This document shows positions 18,449-26,708 of a stretch of 64,000 nucleotides of DNA, piece after piece. The notes under the pieces are model-generated. The model saw nothing but the letters and a program-made list of their open reading frames with translations. It was not told the DNA's origin and ran no database searches. The translations under genes were made by a program, and so were the position numbers. The first letter of the stretch is position 1, and each line of letters starts with the position of its first letter. The DNA comes from DASVTR01 sp033855775. GTDB taxonomy: Bacteria > Acidobacteriota > Blastocatellia > Pyrinomonadales > Pyrinomonadaceae. Location: positions 1 through 64,000 of the forward strand of contig JAWVFT010000053.1 of NCBI GenBank assembly GCA_033855775.1, read 5' to 3'.

Positions 18449-20647
18449 CTATTCGACAACGAAAGTCGCTTCTTGAGTAACGACTGTTTTCGTTCGGTGG
18501 TCAGTCGCCGAGACTTGGAGCGCGTAGCGACCGGGCGGCAATTGGTCGAGCGCGATTTCGGCCCAGTAAGGCAGGCGCGTGTGGTCTGGCGTGGTGTCCG
18601 TCGGGAGTTGCGCCGGAGGCAGCACGATGAGCGGCGCGCGGTCGCGCAGCACGCGCGCCTGAATCAAGACATCGGGCTGTGCCGCTTCATGCGTCGCGTT
18701 GTAGACGTAAGTTTGAAAGCGCAACACGGACGAGCGCGCAAAGCGATGGTCTACATCAACCATCACAGAGCGCGGCGCGACCGCAGCAGCAGCAGCAGCA
18801 GACTTTTCATGCGCGCCTTCCGTGGCCTCTCGTTCGCCGAGAAACAGGCTGCTGAGTTGGAAACGCCCGCCCGCGATGTCCGGGACTTCGAGCCACTGCA
18901 TAGAGCTTCCAGTGCGCCCGCTCGCGCGCTCGCGCACGGCGACGCGAATTTGATAGAGGCCGGGCGCGAGCGTCAACTGCTGGTTCCACACGACGAAGCG
19001 TTGGCCCGCCGCTTGAGCCTTGCGCTCAATCGTCAACTTCTGCTTGAAGCTGGCAATCGCGCCACGGTCGTCAATCGCCACGCCGAGCACATCAACCAAC
19101 GCATCTCGCGCTTCGCTCGAAGGGTCAGTCCGCAAAGCCTGCGCGTCAATCTGCATTGACGCAAGCAGCGTCGTGCCTCCCTTCGCAGAGTTCATGTAGC
19201 CGACCGAAAGCGCGACGGGCAGCGAGCGCACGGGATAAAGAGAGCCGAGGGCGGCGCGCAACTCTGCGTCCGGCGAAGGCTGCGCCACGGTCGCCGTGTC
19301 TTCGCTTAACGGTCGCTTGAGAGCGGGCTGCTTCGGGGCTTCGATGAAGCCGCGACGAACGCGCACGCGCACGTCGGGTCGCCCCTTGACGCTGACGACG
19401 ATGCGCGCTTTCCCGCTTCGTTGTTCCTCAAACTCCGGGCGCCATGCCAGCAAGTAATAGCTTGATGATTCGTCGAGTGCGCGCGTGAAGCTGTCTTGAA
19501 AAGAGTTTGAATTAAGAAAGGCGCGACCGCCCGTTTCATCCGCGAGCAGTTGCAAAGGCTCCTGCGTCGCGGTCGTTTCGCCGAGCAGGTTGCGCGAGAC
19601 GCTGCCCGTGAAATCCGGGTAGACGCTGCGGCTGGCGTCCGTTGACGAATCGGCGAAGGTTCCGCGCGCGTCTATCGGATAGACCACTGCGCCGACCTGC
19701 GCCGCCGCCTTCGTCAACTGCCTGAGCGTGTCCAGAACGTTCGAGACGCGCGGGTCTGCGATGAAGCCGTCGGTCATGAAGAAGACAATCTTGCGCCCCG
19801 GCAAAGGCGCGCTTGAGCGCAGCAAGCCGAGCAAGGCGGAGAGCGTGTTGCTCGTCGCCATCCGCGATTGCGCCTTAATCTGGTGGACGCGATTCTGAAC
19901 CATGTTGGCAGCCGTCTGCGTGTCCATCTGATACTCCGCCGCCGTCGCCGCCACCAGATACGTGAACAACTCGCGGTTGAAATGCTCGGACACCTGCGCC
20001 GCGTCGTACTCGCTAATCTGCACCTTGCCCGCGTAAGTCTCCGGGTTGCGCCTGTGACTGAGGCGCGCGACCGCCAAGCGCAGAGCCGCCTTGTTGTCCG
20101 TCAGTTGTTGCAGGAAGCCGACCTGCCCGCTGGTCGAAACGATAGCCGCCTGGTCGCTTGCCGCCATCTCTTCGTCTATAAACTTAAGCAGAGCCTCGCG
20201 CGCCCGCACCAGATTTTCCGGCGCGAGATGAACGTCGTCTATGAAGAAGAAGACGATGCGCCCGCGCCCGCTCGTCGCCTGCCCCGAAGACGCAGCGGCG
20301 GTCGCGCTCTCTGTCTTCTTGTTGTTGGAATCCGCCACGCCCGCACGCTCGACAGAGCTTTGCGCGACGACAGGCTCGAAGAAAGAGATGGGCTGAGCCT
20401 TGCCGTCAACGCTCAACTCGAACTGCTCGCGCTTTAAGCCGCCGACAAAACGCCCGCGCTTATCAAGCACAGTCACGTCCGTCTGCGCTAACTCCGTCTT
20501 GACGCGAACAACATCATCCGGCGACTGCCCCGACGCTCTCTTCCGCGCCTTCTCTTCCTGCGCCTCAGTTGATGAAAAAGTTGCGATGACAGACGAGAGA
20601 GCGGCGAGCAATAGAAGCCGCGCGACGGAAGCCTTCGGCGAATACAT
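18449..20647 (-). CDS. Exported VWFA-related protein (acidobacterial family)
   Basis: A signal peptide (about 1-29) is followed by a domain with DVTVLDKRGRFVGGLKREQF, the usual start of the acidobacterial VWFA-related family. The VWFA-like fold follows (about 130-330), with FFIDDVHLAPEN in place of the DxSxS MIDAS, then PGRKIVFFMTDGF and AVVYPIDARG. Residues from about 450 on form additional beta-rich domains, ending in LPPGRYALQVSATD. The function is unknown; such proteins are secreted or periplasmic and probably bind proteins. A second family member is at 49361. The start has AAAGG about 10 nt upstream. Confidence 0.85.
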   Translation of the reverse strand: MYSPKASVARLLLLAALSSVIATFSSTEAQEEKARKRASGQSPDDVVRVKTELAQTDVTVLDKRGRFVGGLKREQFELSVDGKAQPISFFEPVVAQSSVERAGVADSNNKKTESATAAASSGQATSGRGRIVFFFIDDVHLAPENLVRAREALLKFIDEEMAASDQAAIVSTSGQVGFLQQLTDNKAALRLAVARLSHRRNPETYAGKVQISEYDAAQVSEHFNRELFTYLVAATAAEYQMDTQTAANMVQNRVHQIKAQSRMATSNTLSALLGLLRSSAPLPGRKIVFFMTDGFIADPRVSNVLDTLRQLTKAAAQVGAVVYPIDARGTFADSSTDASRSVYPDFTGSVSRNLLGETTATQEPLQLLADETGGRAFLNSNSFQDSFTRALDESSSYYLLAWRPEFEEQRSGKARIVVSVKGRPDVRVRVRRGFIEAPKQPALKRPLSEDTATVAQPSPDAELRAALGSLYPVRSLPVALSVGYMNSAKGGTTLLASMQIDAQALRTDPSSEARDALVDVLGVAIDDRGAIASFKQKLTIERKAQAAGQRFVVWNQQLTLAPGLYQIRVAVRERASGRTGSSMQWLEVPDIAGGRFQLSSLFLGEREATEGAHEKSAAAAAAVAPRSVMVDVDHRFARSSVLRFQTYVYNATHEAAQPDVLIQARVLRDRAPLIVLPPAQLPTDTTPDHTRLPYWAEIALDQLPPGRYALQVSATDHRTKTVVTQEATFVVE

Positions 20648-20701
20648 GGAGACGACCTTTCAGGCAGAACGTTGCCGCAAGCGAGCTTGAACAAAGAGAC
20701 T

Positions 20702-21493
20702 TCAGCCGCTTGGATGCGGCAAGGCCGCGGCGGGTGCGCCTTCGCCTTCGACCCAGACTTCGCCGTCTTCGTAAAACTCTTTCTTCCAGATGGGGACTGT
20801 GCGCTTGAGTTCTGTGATGGCCCACTCGCAGGCTGCGAAGGCGGCGCGGCGGTGGGGCGCGCTGGCGCTGATGACGACGCTGGTGTCGCCGATTTCAAGG
20901 CGGCCCGTGCGATGGACGATGCCGAGGCAGGCGATGTCGAAGCGTTCGCGGATTTCGCGTCCGAGGCGTCGCATTTCGCTCAGGGCCATCGGAGCATAGG
21001 CTTCGTAGACGAGATAGAGCGTGCGGCGTCCGCGCGTCCACTCGCGGACGTAGCCGTCGAGCGTCACGGTCGCGCCCGCCACGCGCGGCACAACACGACG
21101 CGCCACCGCTCCGACATCAATCGGCTCGGCCGTCAACTCAAAGAAATCCGCCGTCGCGTCTTCGCCATCTTGCGTCGCCAAGCCGCTCTGCCCTGAGCCG
21201 CCGCTGACGGGCGGGAAGACGGCCAACTCGTCGCCCGCGCGCACTTCACGCTCCGGCAAAGCGTACTCTTGATTAACGGCGCAGAGCAGCGAGCGCCCGA
21301 AGCGTTGCTCTAAGGCCGGAAAGCGGGCGAGCGTTTCGGCGAACGCGCTGCGCGCATCGGCGGGCGCGGCAATCTCCAACTCGACCTCGGAGGTTCCGGC
21401 GGCCTCGCGCGCCGCGCCGAAAAAAAGGACGCGCACGCGCATGCGCCCGCTCGCGGCTGAATCCTGTTTCTGCTGTTCGCTTTCTGTAGTCAT
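20702..21493 (-). CDS. Molybdopterin synthase, MoaD-MoaE fusion
   Basis: Converts precursor Z (cPMP) to molybdopterin. Residues 18-99 are a MoaD ubiquitin-like domain ending in PPVSGG (Gly98-Gly99). Residues 115-260 are MoaE, with the blocks AGATVTLDGYVREWTRGR, APHRRAAFAACEWA and VPIWKKEFYEDGEVW. In separate MoaD the terminal glycine must be free to carry the thiocarboxylate; here it is followed directly by SGQSG and MoaE. Mycobacterial MoaX has the same order and is cleaved after its Gly-Gly, so cleavage is expected here too (inference). It overlaps the upstream Lon-N-domain gene by 4 nt (ATGA). Confidence 0.9.
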   Translation of the reverse strand: MTTESEQQKQDSAASGRMRVRVLFFGAAREAAGTSEVELEIAAPADARSAFAETLARFPALEQRFGRSLLCAVNQEYALPEREVRAGDELAVFPPVSGGSGQSGLATQDGEDATADFFELTAEPIDVGAVARRVVPRVAGATVTLDGYVREWTRGRRTLYLVYEAYAPMALSEMRRLGREIRERFDIACLGIVHRTGRLEIGDTSVVISASAPHRRAAFAACEWAITELKRTVPIWKKEFYEDGEVWVEGEGAPAAALPHPSG

Positions 21494-22191
21494 TCGAGGT
21501 CTATCTTTTTCCCGCCGTGGCCGTTGCCTTTGGCGAGCGCGTGCATGCGGGCGCGCTCTTCGTAGCTCTTGACGGCGCGGGCCAGCAAGTCGCGCAAGCG
21601 TTCAAGACGCTCGGCGGTCGAGCGCAACTCAAGCAACTCAAGCTTGATTTGATTGTCCAACTCCATCGCCGCCGCGATGAGAAACGAGAGATGCTCCGGC
21701 GTCGTTTCCGGCAGTTCCGGCAAGCCTGCGCGGTCGTCGTTGAGCGTCCGCACGGCGCGCGCAATCCGCATGAAGAGACTGGAAGTTTCCTCGACGCGAG
21801 GCGCCAGACGGCTCGCATCTTCCGCTTCGTCTTCAAAGAAGCTGACGCGCGCGACGAGATAAGGATGGCCGCGCTCGACGTATGATTCGACGCGGTAGCG
21901 AATCAGCCCCAACGTCAGAATGTTGGAACGACCATCGGGCAGTTGTTCCACCTCCGTCACCTCCGCCGCGCAACCCAGATGGCCCACAGGCGGCGACTCC
22001 CGCTCGGATTCCGACACATCGAAAAACGAGAGGCCGAACAGGTTGTCCTGCGCCCGCGCGTCTTTGAGCAACTGACGATACCGCGGCTCGAAGATGTGCA
22101 GCGGCAGCGGGACGCCCGGAAACAGCACGACCGGCAACGGAAACAGCGGCAACTCACGCACGCCGCGAACTCTGTCCAGAGCTTCACTCAT
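21490..22191 (-). CDS. Lon N-terminal (LON substrate-binding) domain protein
   Basis: A 233-residue protein with only the substrate-binding domain of Lon protease: ELPLFPLPVVLFPGVPLPLHIFEPRYR at the start, then FGLSFF, GHLGCAAEVTEVEQLPDGRSNILTLG and a helical C-terminal part (about 150-230). ATPase and protease domains are missing, as in the stand-alone LON-domain family, whose role is unclear. ATG 22191 (MSEALDRVRG) is chosen; an in-frame start ten codons earlier lies in the repeat region. Translation is coupled to the MoaD-MoaE fusion by a 4-nt overlap. Confidence 0.87.
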   Translation of the reverse strand: MSEALDRVRGVRELPLFPLPVVLFPGVPLPLHIFEPRYRQLLKDARAQDNLFGLSFFDVSESERESPPVGHLGCAAEVTEVEQLPDGRSNILTLGLIRYRVESYVERGHPYLVARVSFFEDEAEDASRLAPRVEETSSLFMRIARAVRTLNDDRAGLPELPETTPEHLSFLIAAAMELDNQIKLELLELRSTAERLERLRDLLARAVKSYEERARMHALAKGNGHGGKKIDLE

Positions 22192-22199
22192 TTTAAAAC

Positions 22200-22382
22200 A
22201 GTGGCAAGTGACGAGCAGCAAGTGACGAGTTAAGGGACGAGTGATGAACGATGAACGATGAGTGGCGAGCTATGAACGGCGAGCGATAAACCACGAGATG
22301 TTTTTGCTCATCCCTCATCACTACTCATCACTCACTACTGCGTTTCTCCTTGCTCGTCACTTGTCACTTGCCGCTCGTCACT
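22200..22382. repeat. Heptad-periodic inverted repeat
   Basis: The left arm (about 22200-22297) reads gtgacgagcagcaagtgacgag… gatgaacgatgaacgatgag. The right arm (about 22310-22382) reads catccctcatcactactcatcac … cttgctcgtcacttgtcac. The right end overlaps the last few codons of sbcD. It lies between sbcD and the Lon-N-domain gene, both on the minus strand. Confidence 0.75.
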
Positions 22383-23746
22383 GCGGTTGTGGCATTGCGC
22401 TCGATGGCGCTGAGGGCAGCGGCGGTCGGCGCGGGTTCCGGTTCGTTGTTGACGGCGGCTGACGGCTCGCGTTCGGGCGTCGGTTGAGCGTCGAGCTTCT
22501 CGGCTATCAAGTCCAGAATCTTGTCGGGCGGCTCGTTGCTGAGGGCGAGCCGCTTGGATTCGATGACGAGTTCGGCCATCTCCTCCGCGCGATGCTTGAA
22601 GCGATTATCGCGCGCAATCAAATCCTGAATAATGCGCCGCTCGCGCTCATGACGCGGAGTTTGCGCGTCGAGTCCGGCGGCCACAGCATATTCGACCGGC
22701 ACGCTCTGGTTGCGCAACATGATGTGCAAAGCTCCGGTGCGCGCCTGCGCCTCTTCGCGGAGACGCTTGATTTCAAGCAGCGAATTTTTAAAGCCGAGCC
22801 GCCCGCGCAAACTGATTTCGATAATCGGCGCGGGCCGGTCTTCAGCCGGGTCAAACGCGCGCGCCTCGCGCTCGATGGTTTCCATGACGCCCGCGTAGAC
22901 GGCTTCAGCATCGACGGCTCCGGTCACGTCGAACGACAGACGCTGGAAGGGTCGCTGCGTGTAGTCGCGCAGGTGCGTGGCCGTGACCTTGCCTTCGTCG
23001 TCAACTTCGACGAGGAACGCGCCGCGCTCTTCCTTGTACTCGTCAATCGAACAGGCTTCGAGCGAGCCGGGATTGAAGGCCCAGTTGTCAATCTCGAAGC
23101 GTTTGTGCGTGTGGCCGAGCGCGACGTAGCCCGTCAGGTGTTGCAACTCCTTCAGCGTGGCGACGGGAATCGCGGGCAGGTTCGGGCGATTGAGTTGGCC
23201 CTCGACATCCGTGTGGAGCAGCAGAATGTTGAAGCGGCCTTCGACGCTCGCGTCCCTCAGAGCGTCGGCCAGCAGCGGAATGATTTTGGCCGTGCTGGCC
23301 CCGTACCAGTGAGAGCCGAAGATGCGCGCGCCCGCAATGTCTACATAAGAACCGACGCGCTCCTCTTCGTTCCAGGGCAGCAGCGTCATGCGTCCATCTT
23401 CGTAGCCAGCGGGTTCAAGCAACGTCAGGAAGCCCCACTGCGAAAGTGAACGCATCCAGCTAAAGTCTGAAACAGTGTCGCGCTGGTCGTGGTTGCCTTC
23501 GATGGCGACGACGGGAATTTTGGCGTCCCGCAAAAGCTGTAGGCCGAGCATCGCGTGGTTCATCGCCTGCGGGTCAATGTTGCGCCGGTCGAAAAAATCT
23601 CCGACGATGAGCACGAAATCAACTGCCTGCGGAATCGCGTAATTAACAATCACGTCATGCCACGCGCGAAAGAAATCCTTCGTCCGCTCTTCAAGATTAT
23701 AGCGGCGACAACCTAGATGCACGTCTGCAAGATGGAGGAATTTCAT
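22364..23746 (-). CDS. sbcD: DNA repair exonuclease SbcD/Mre11 family
   Basis: Nuclease subunit of the SbcCD (Mre11-Rad50) complex, which cuts hairpins and protein-blocked ends. All phosphoesterase motifs are present: LHLADVHLG, VGDFFDRRNID, EGNHDQRD, HTDVEG and GHTHKR. The length of 460 residues is on the long side; the tail past about 400 is Glu/Pro/Ala-rich and may include repeat-derived residues. The partner ATPase gene sbcC is not adjacent, as is common in operons, and is not in the window. A TATAAT -10 element lies upstream on the minus strand at 23820-23815. Confidence 0.93.
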   Translation of the reverse strand: MKFLHLADVHLGCRRYNLEERTKDFFRAWHDVIVNYAIPQAVDFVLIVGDFFDRRNIDPQAMNHAMLGLQLLRDAKIPVVAIEGNHDQRDTVSDFSWMRSLSQWGFLTLLEPAGYEDGRMTLLPWNEEERVGSYVDIAGARIFGSHWYGASTAKIIPLLADALRDASVEGRFNILLLHTDVEGQLNRPNLPAIPVATLKELQHLTGYVALGHTHKRFEIDNWAFNPGSLEACSIDEYKEERGAFLVEVDDEGKVTATHLRDYTQRPFQRLSFDVTGAVDAEAVYAGVMETIEREARAFDPAEDRPAPIIEISLRGRLGFKNSLLEIKRLREEAQARTGALHIMLRNQSVPVEYAVAAGLDAQTPRHERERRIIQDLIARDNRFKHRAEEMAELVIESKRLALSNEPPDKILDLIAEKLDAQPTPEREPSAAVNNEPEPAPTAAALSAIERNATTAVTSGK

Positions 23747-24224
23747 AAACAGTTCTGAGAGCCAATCATTAATTAAAGCCTCAACGATAACTGAAATCCG
23801 TTTACGGAAGAGATATTATACGATAAGGAAGGAATGAGGGCGAGACGGCAGTAAGCGACAAGTGATGAGGGACGGGCGATGAATGACGAGCGATGCGTGT
23901 TGAGTTAAAGGCGCAGCCTTTAACTATCCGTGCGTCTTCAATGTTCGTGCGTCAACTACGGCTCGTCGCCGCCGTAGCTTTTTAGCTTGCTGAGTTGCTG
24001 CTTGTGATTTGTCGGCTGCGTTATAAATATGAAGCCCCCGCGACTCTTGGGCAGGAGTCAAATGGGAGCGGGGGCTTCTGGCTCCGCGCTGTGGGAGGGG
24101 ATTCCACTCGCGCGGCGCACTGATGGCCTCTCAATGGGGCGAGCGGCCAAAACTGTTTTCTCAAAGAATCTGTGTAACAAGAGATGCCCGTGAGGAGGGC
24201 TTCTCTCGTCGTCCTCGCATACCC
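23747..24224. other. Intergenic region with several hairpins, no gene seen
   Basis: This stretch holds a single heptad-repeat arm (about 23845-23895), a perfect hairpin gttaaaggc/gcctttaac (23904-23924), a hairpin ctacggc/gccgtag (23956-23977), and a strong nested hairpin at 24031-24078. No ORF with credible coding features was found. Confidence 0.6.
24031..24078 (-). terminator. Nested hairpin, likely terminator of the minus-strand signalling block
   Basis: The arms gaagcccccgc (24031-24041) and gcgggggcttc (24068-24078) enclose an inner hairpin gactc/gagtc. On the minus strand it is followed by an AT-rich stretch (atatttataa). It lies about 150 nt beyond the stop of the small membrane protein. 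Confidence 0.55.
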
Positions 24225-24422
24225 CTACGCGAGATGTTCATGCCGGATGGCATGTGTCCATGATCTCCCAGGTTTCCGTGTGGGCGACGCCGCCACTCTC
24301 TTCGTCTTCGTCGCGCGGATGCCGTGCCAGCAACCGGCGCAAACTCTGATGAGCAGGGAGACGAAGAGCAGGGCGTACAAGCCGACGATGCCGAACAACA
24401 AAATGGATTGGGCTTTGCTCAT
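24225..24422 (-). CDS. Small predicted membrane protein
   Basis: A 65-residue ORF starting MSKAQSILLFGIVGLYALLF, with one strong membrane helix (about 6-27) followed by CAGCWHGIRATKTKRV and a basic tail. An AGGA-like ribosome-binding site lies just before the ATG. It is 60 nt downstream of the single-domain response regulator on the same strand, so it may be co-transcribed. The family is not recognised. The overlapping plus-strand ORF (24184-24429) has no such features. Confidence 0.5.
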   Translation of the reverse strand: MSKAQSILLFGIVGLYALLFVSLLIRVCAGCWHGIRATKTKRVAASPTRKPGRSWTHAIRHEHLA

Positions 24423-24482
24423 GTCCTGACAGACGCGCGCGGCTCATGGCTTTTGCCAAAGCGGCGACGGCCCGTAAAATTT

Positions 24483-24872
24483 TCAAACAACCTGAAGTTC
24501 GCCTTCGGCGGTCATGCGGCGCATCGTCGCCAGCAACTGCTCAATCTCGAAGGGCTTGTCAAGAAACTCGTCCGCGCCGCTGCGATAACAGGCCCGGCGC
24601 ATCTCGCTCGTGCCGGAACTCAAGACCAGCACTTTCGATTGCGGGTAGCGTCCCTTGATGTATTCCAGAATGCGCAAGCCCACTTCCGGCGCGTCGAGCA
24701 CGGGGGGCAAATGCAAGTCAAGGATCGAAATTGCCGGTTCGTAAATCGTGACGCGTCGCACTGCCGATTGCAGGTCGTGGGCCGTCATCACTTCGTAGTC
24801 TTCGCAGAGCGTCCAAAACAACTGCTGCGTTATCGCTTTATCGTCATCAACAATCAAGACTCTGGGCTTCAT
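24483..24872 (-). CDS. Single-domain response regulator (CheY-like receiver)
   Basis: A receiver domain only, 129 residues from ATG 24872, which has a perfect GGAGGT 7 nt upstream. Acidic pocket residues are in VLIVDDDK, the phosphoacceptor Asp in SILDLHLPP and the conserved Lys in FLDKPFE. Its DLHLPP…D…GL pattern matches the receiver of the NtrC-type regulator upstream (25135), suggesting the two receivers are related and may share a kinase. There is no output domain. Confidence 0.88.
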   Translation of the reverse strand: MKPRVLIVDDDKAITQQLFWTLCEDYEVMTAHDLQSAVRRVTIYEPAISILDLHLPPVLDAPEVGLRILEYIKGRYPQSKVLVLSSGTSEMRRACYRSGADEFLDKPFEIEQLLATMRRMTAEGELQVV

Positions 24873-25049
24873 CTTGATTACCTCCATAAGCCTTGCTGCC
24901 TTCATTAGTAGCAAAGCTCGTACCGCTTTTGCCGCCGCCGTGGAAATCGCCGATTACTGCGGAAAAGCTCAGCCGTCATCATTCCCGACTCAAATACGTG
25001 TGCACAGGTGAAGACAGATTCAACGGCGACTGTCCACATTTGTGGACAA

Positions 25050-25134
25050 GTGGAAAGCAGAAAGTCCAACGTCCGAAGTCAAAGGCTGTGTCTTCGACTT
25101 TGGACATTGGACTTTCTACTTTCGACTTTAGATT
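25050..25134. repeat. Heptad-periodic inverted repeat (AAAGTCC family)
   Basis: The left arm agaaagtccaacgtccgaag (from 25059) faces ctttggacattggactttct (ending about 25118). The sequence runs in 7-mers such as gaaagtc, caacgtc, cgaagtc. It lies directly downstream of the NtrC-type regulator stop codon and may act as its terminator. Confidence 0.7.
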
Positions 25135-26523
25135 TTAGACTTCTTCGTATTCGGAGAGCAGGCGGTGCAGGTATGAGCGGCTGATGCCGAGACGTTTGGC
25201 GGCGGCCACCTTGTTGCCGGACTCTGATTGAAGGGCGGCGGCAATCATGCGCCGTTTGAGCGCGCCGATGGCGCCTTCGAGCGTGGTTTCGTCGGCGGCG
25301 GCGTCGGGCGCGGAGCGCAACATCTTTTCGGGCAGGAACTCAAGGCCGAGCCGCGCGGCGGGCGTCAGCACAATCAAGCGCTCCATCAGATTTTCCAACT
25401 CGCGGACGTTGCCCGGCCATTCATACTCGACCAGAGCTTCTATCAAAGCCGGGTCGAGTTCGGGCCGCGTGCGCCCGTGCTTGTCTGCGGCCTTGACGGC
25501 GAAGTGCGCGGCGAGCAGCGGAATGTCTTCGTGTCGCTGGCGCAAGGGCGGCAGGACGAGCGGCACAACGTTGAGACGAAAGAAGAGGTCGCTGCGAAAG
25601 CGTCCCGCTTCGACTTCGGTTTCGAGGTCGCGATTGCAGGCGGCAATCAGGCGTATGTCAACGGAGAGCGTCTTCGAGCCGCCGACGCGCTCAAACTCGC
25701 GCTCTTGCAGGACGCGCAAGAGCTTGACCTGCACGTTGGCCGTCAACTCGCTAATCTCGTCAAGGAAGAGCGTTCCCGTGTCGGCCAATTCGAAGCGTCC
25801 CTTGCGCGCCTGCGTCGCTCCTGTGAAAGAGCCTTTCTCGTGGCCGAAGAGTTCCGACTCGATGAGCGATTCGGGCAGGGCCGCGCAACTGACGGCGACG
25901 AACGGCCCGTTGGCCCGCGTGCTCTCTTCGTGAATCGCGCGGGCGAGCATCTCCTTGCCGGTTCCGTTCTCGCCCGTCAGCAGGACGGTCGCGCTCGTTC
26001 CGGCGACGGCCCGCGCCTGCTTAATCGTCGCTTCGAGCGAAGGGCTGCCGCCGACCAGATGGTCGAAGCCGCGAGACTTGGACAACTCCGAGCGCAGGCG
26101 CAGAATCTCGCGCTCCAACTGGTGCGCGCGCGCCGCCTGATGCACGATGAAGAGAACTTCTTCCGGCTTGAAAGGTTTTTCAAAGAAGCCGTAAGCCCCG
26201 CGCCTGACGGCTTCGAGCGCGGCCTGCTTGGAGCCGCTGCCGGTGACGACGACGACGGGGACGGGCGGACGCTTGGCCCGCGCTTCTTCGATGACGGCCA
26301 AGCCTTCGGACATGTCGTCAACGTGCGGCGGCAGATGCAAATCGCTCAGGACGACATCAACGCGCTCGCGCTGCAACTGCTCGACGGCTTCCGTTCTGGT
26401 TCCGGCTTCAAGCACGCGATAGGTGTCGCTCAAGGCCCAACGCAGCCCGCGCCGCACGGCTGTGTCGTCGTCAACGACCAACACGGTCACTTTTATCTGC
26501 GCTTGCGTCTGTTCGCCCATCAA
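25135..26523 (-). CDS. Sigma-54-dependent response regulator (NtrC/PrsR-like)
   Basis: Receiver domain (about 12-130; VLVVDDD, phospho-Asp in LSDLHLPP, Lys in FEKPFK), AAA+ sigma-54 activator domain (about 155-385; Walker A GENGTGKE, Walker B TLFLDEIS), and a Fis-type helix-turn-helix at the C-terminus (NKVAAAKRLGISRSYLHRLL). The loop that contacts sigma-54, usually GAFTGA, is GSFTGA. It should activate sigma-54 promoters when phosphorylated, probably by the kinase encoded 185 nt upstream. Receiver sequence resembles that of PrsR-type regulators. Targets are not evident. Confidence 0.93.
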   Translation of the reverse strand: MMGEQTQAQIKVTVLVVDDDTAVRRGLRWALSDTYRVLEAGTRTEAVEQLQRERVDVVLSDLHLPPHVDDMSEGLAVIEEARAKRPPVPVVVVTGSGSKQAALEAVRRGAYGFFEKPFKPEEVLFIVHQAARAHQLEREILRLRSELSKSRGFDHLVGGSPSLEATIKQARAVAGTSATVLLTGENGTGKEMLARAIHEESTRANGPFVAVSCAALPESLIESELFGHEKGSFTGATQARKGRFELADTGTLFLDEISELTANVQVKLLRVLQEREFERVGGSKTLSVDIRLIAACNRDLETEVEAGRFRSDLFFRLNVVPLVLPPLRQRHEDIPLLAAHFAVKAADKHGRTRPELDPALIEALVEYEWPGNVRELENLMERLIVLTPAARLGLEFLPEKMLRSAPDAAADETTLEGAIGALKRRMIAAALQSESGNKVAAAKRLGISRSYLHRLLSEYEEV

Positions 26524-26708
26524 CTTCTCGCTCTTCTGAAACGCTTTAAAAGATAAACTCCATGCTCGGCCACGCCGCCGAGTTGCGCTTGCATCTACGG
26601 GGCGTCGTCATCGCCATTATGTTCTTCGTGTCGGAGCTTTTTCGAACCAAGGAATGCTCTGCCGAGGCTCTTGAGGAACGCGCGGTCGTCGCCCTTTGAC
26701 CGGCTTCA

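Noticed and set aside
25228..26556. 442-codon open frame antisense to the NtrC-type regulator
   Set aside because: Shadow of a clear AAA+ regulator; no motifs.
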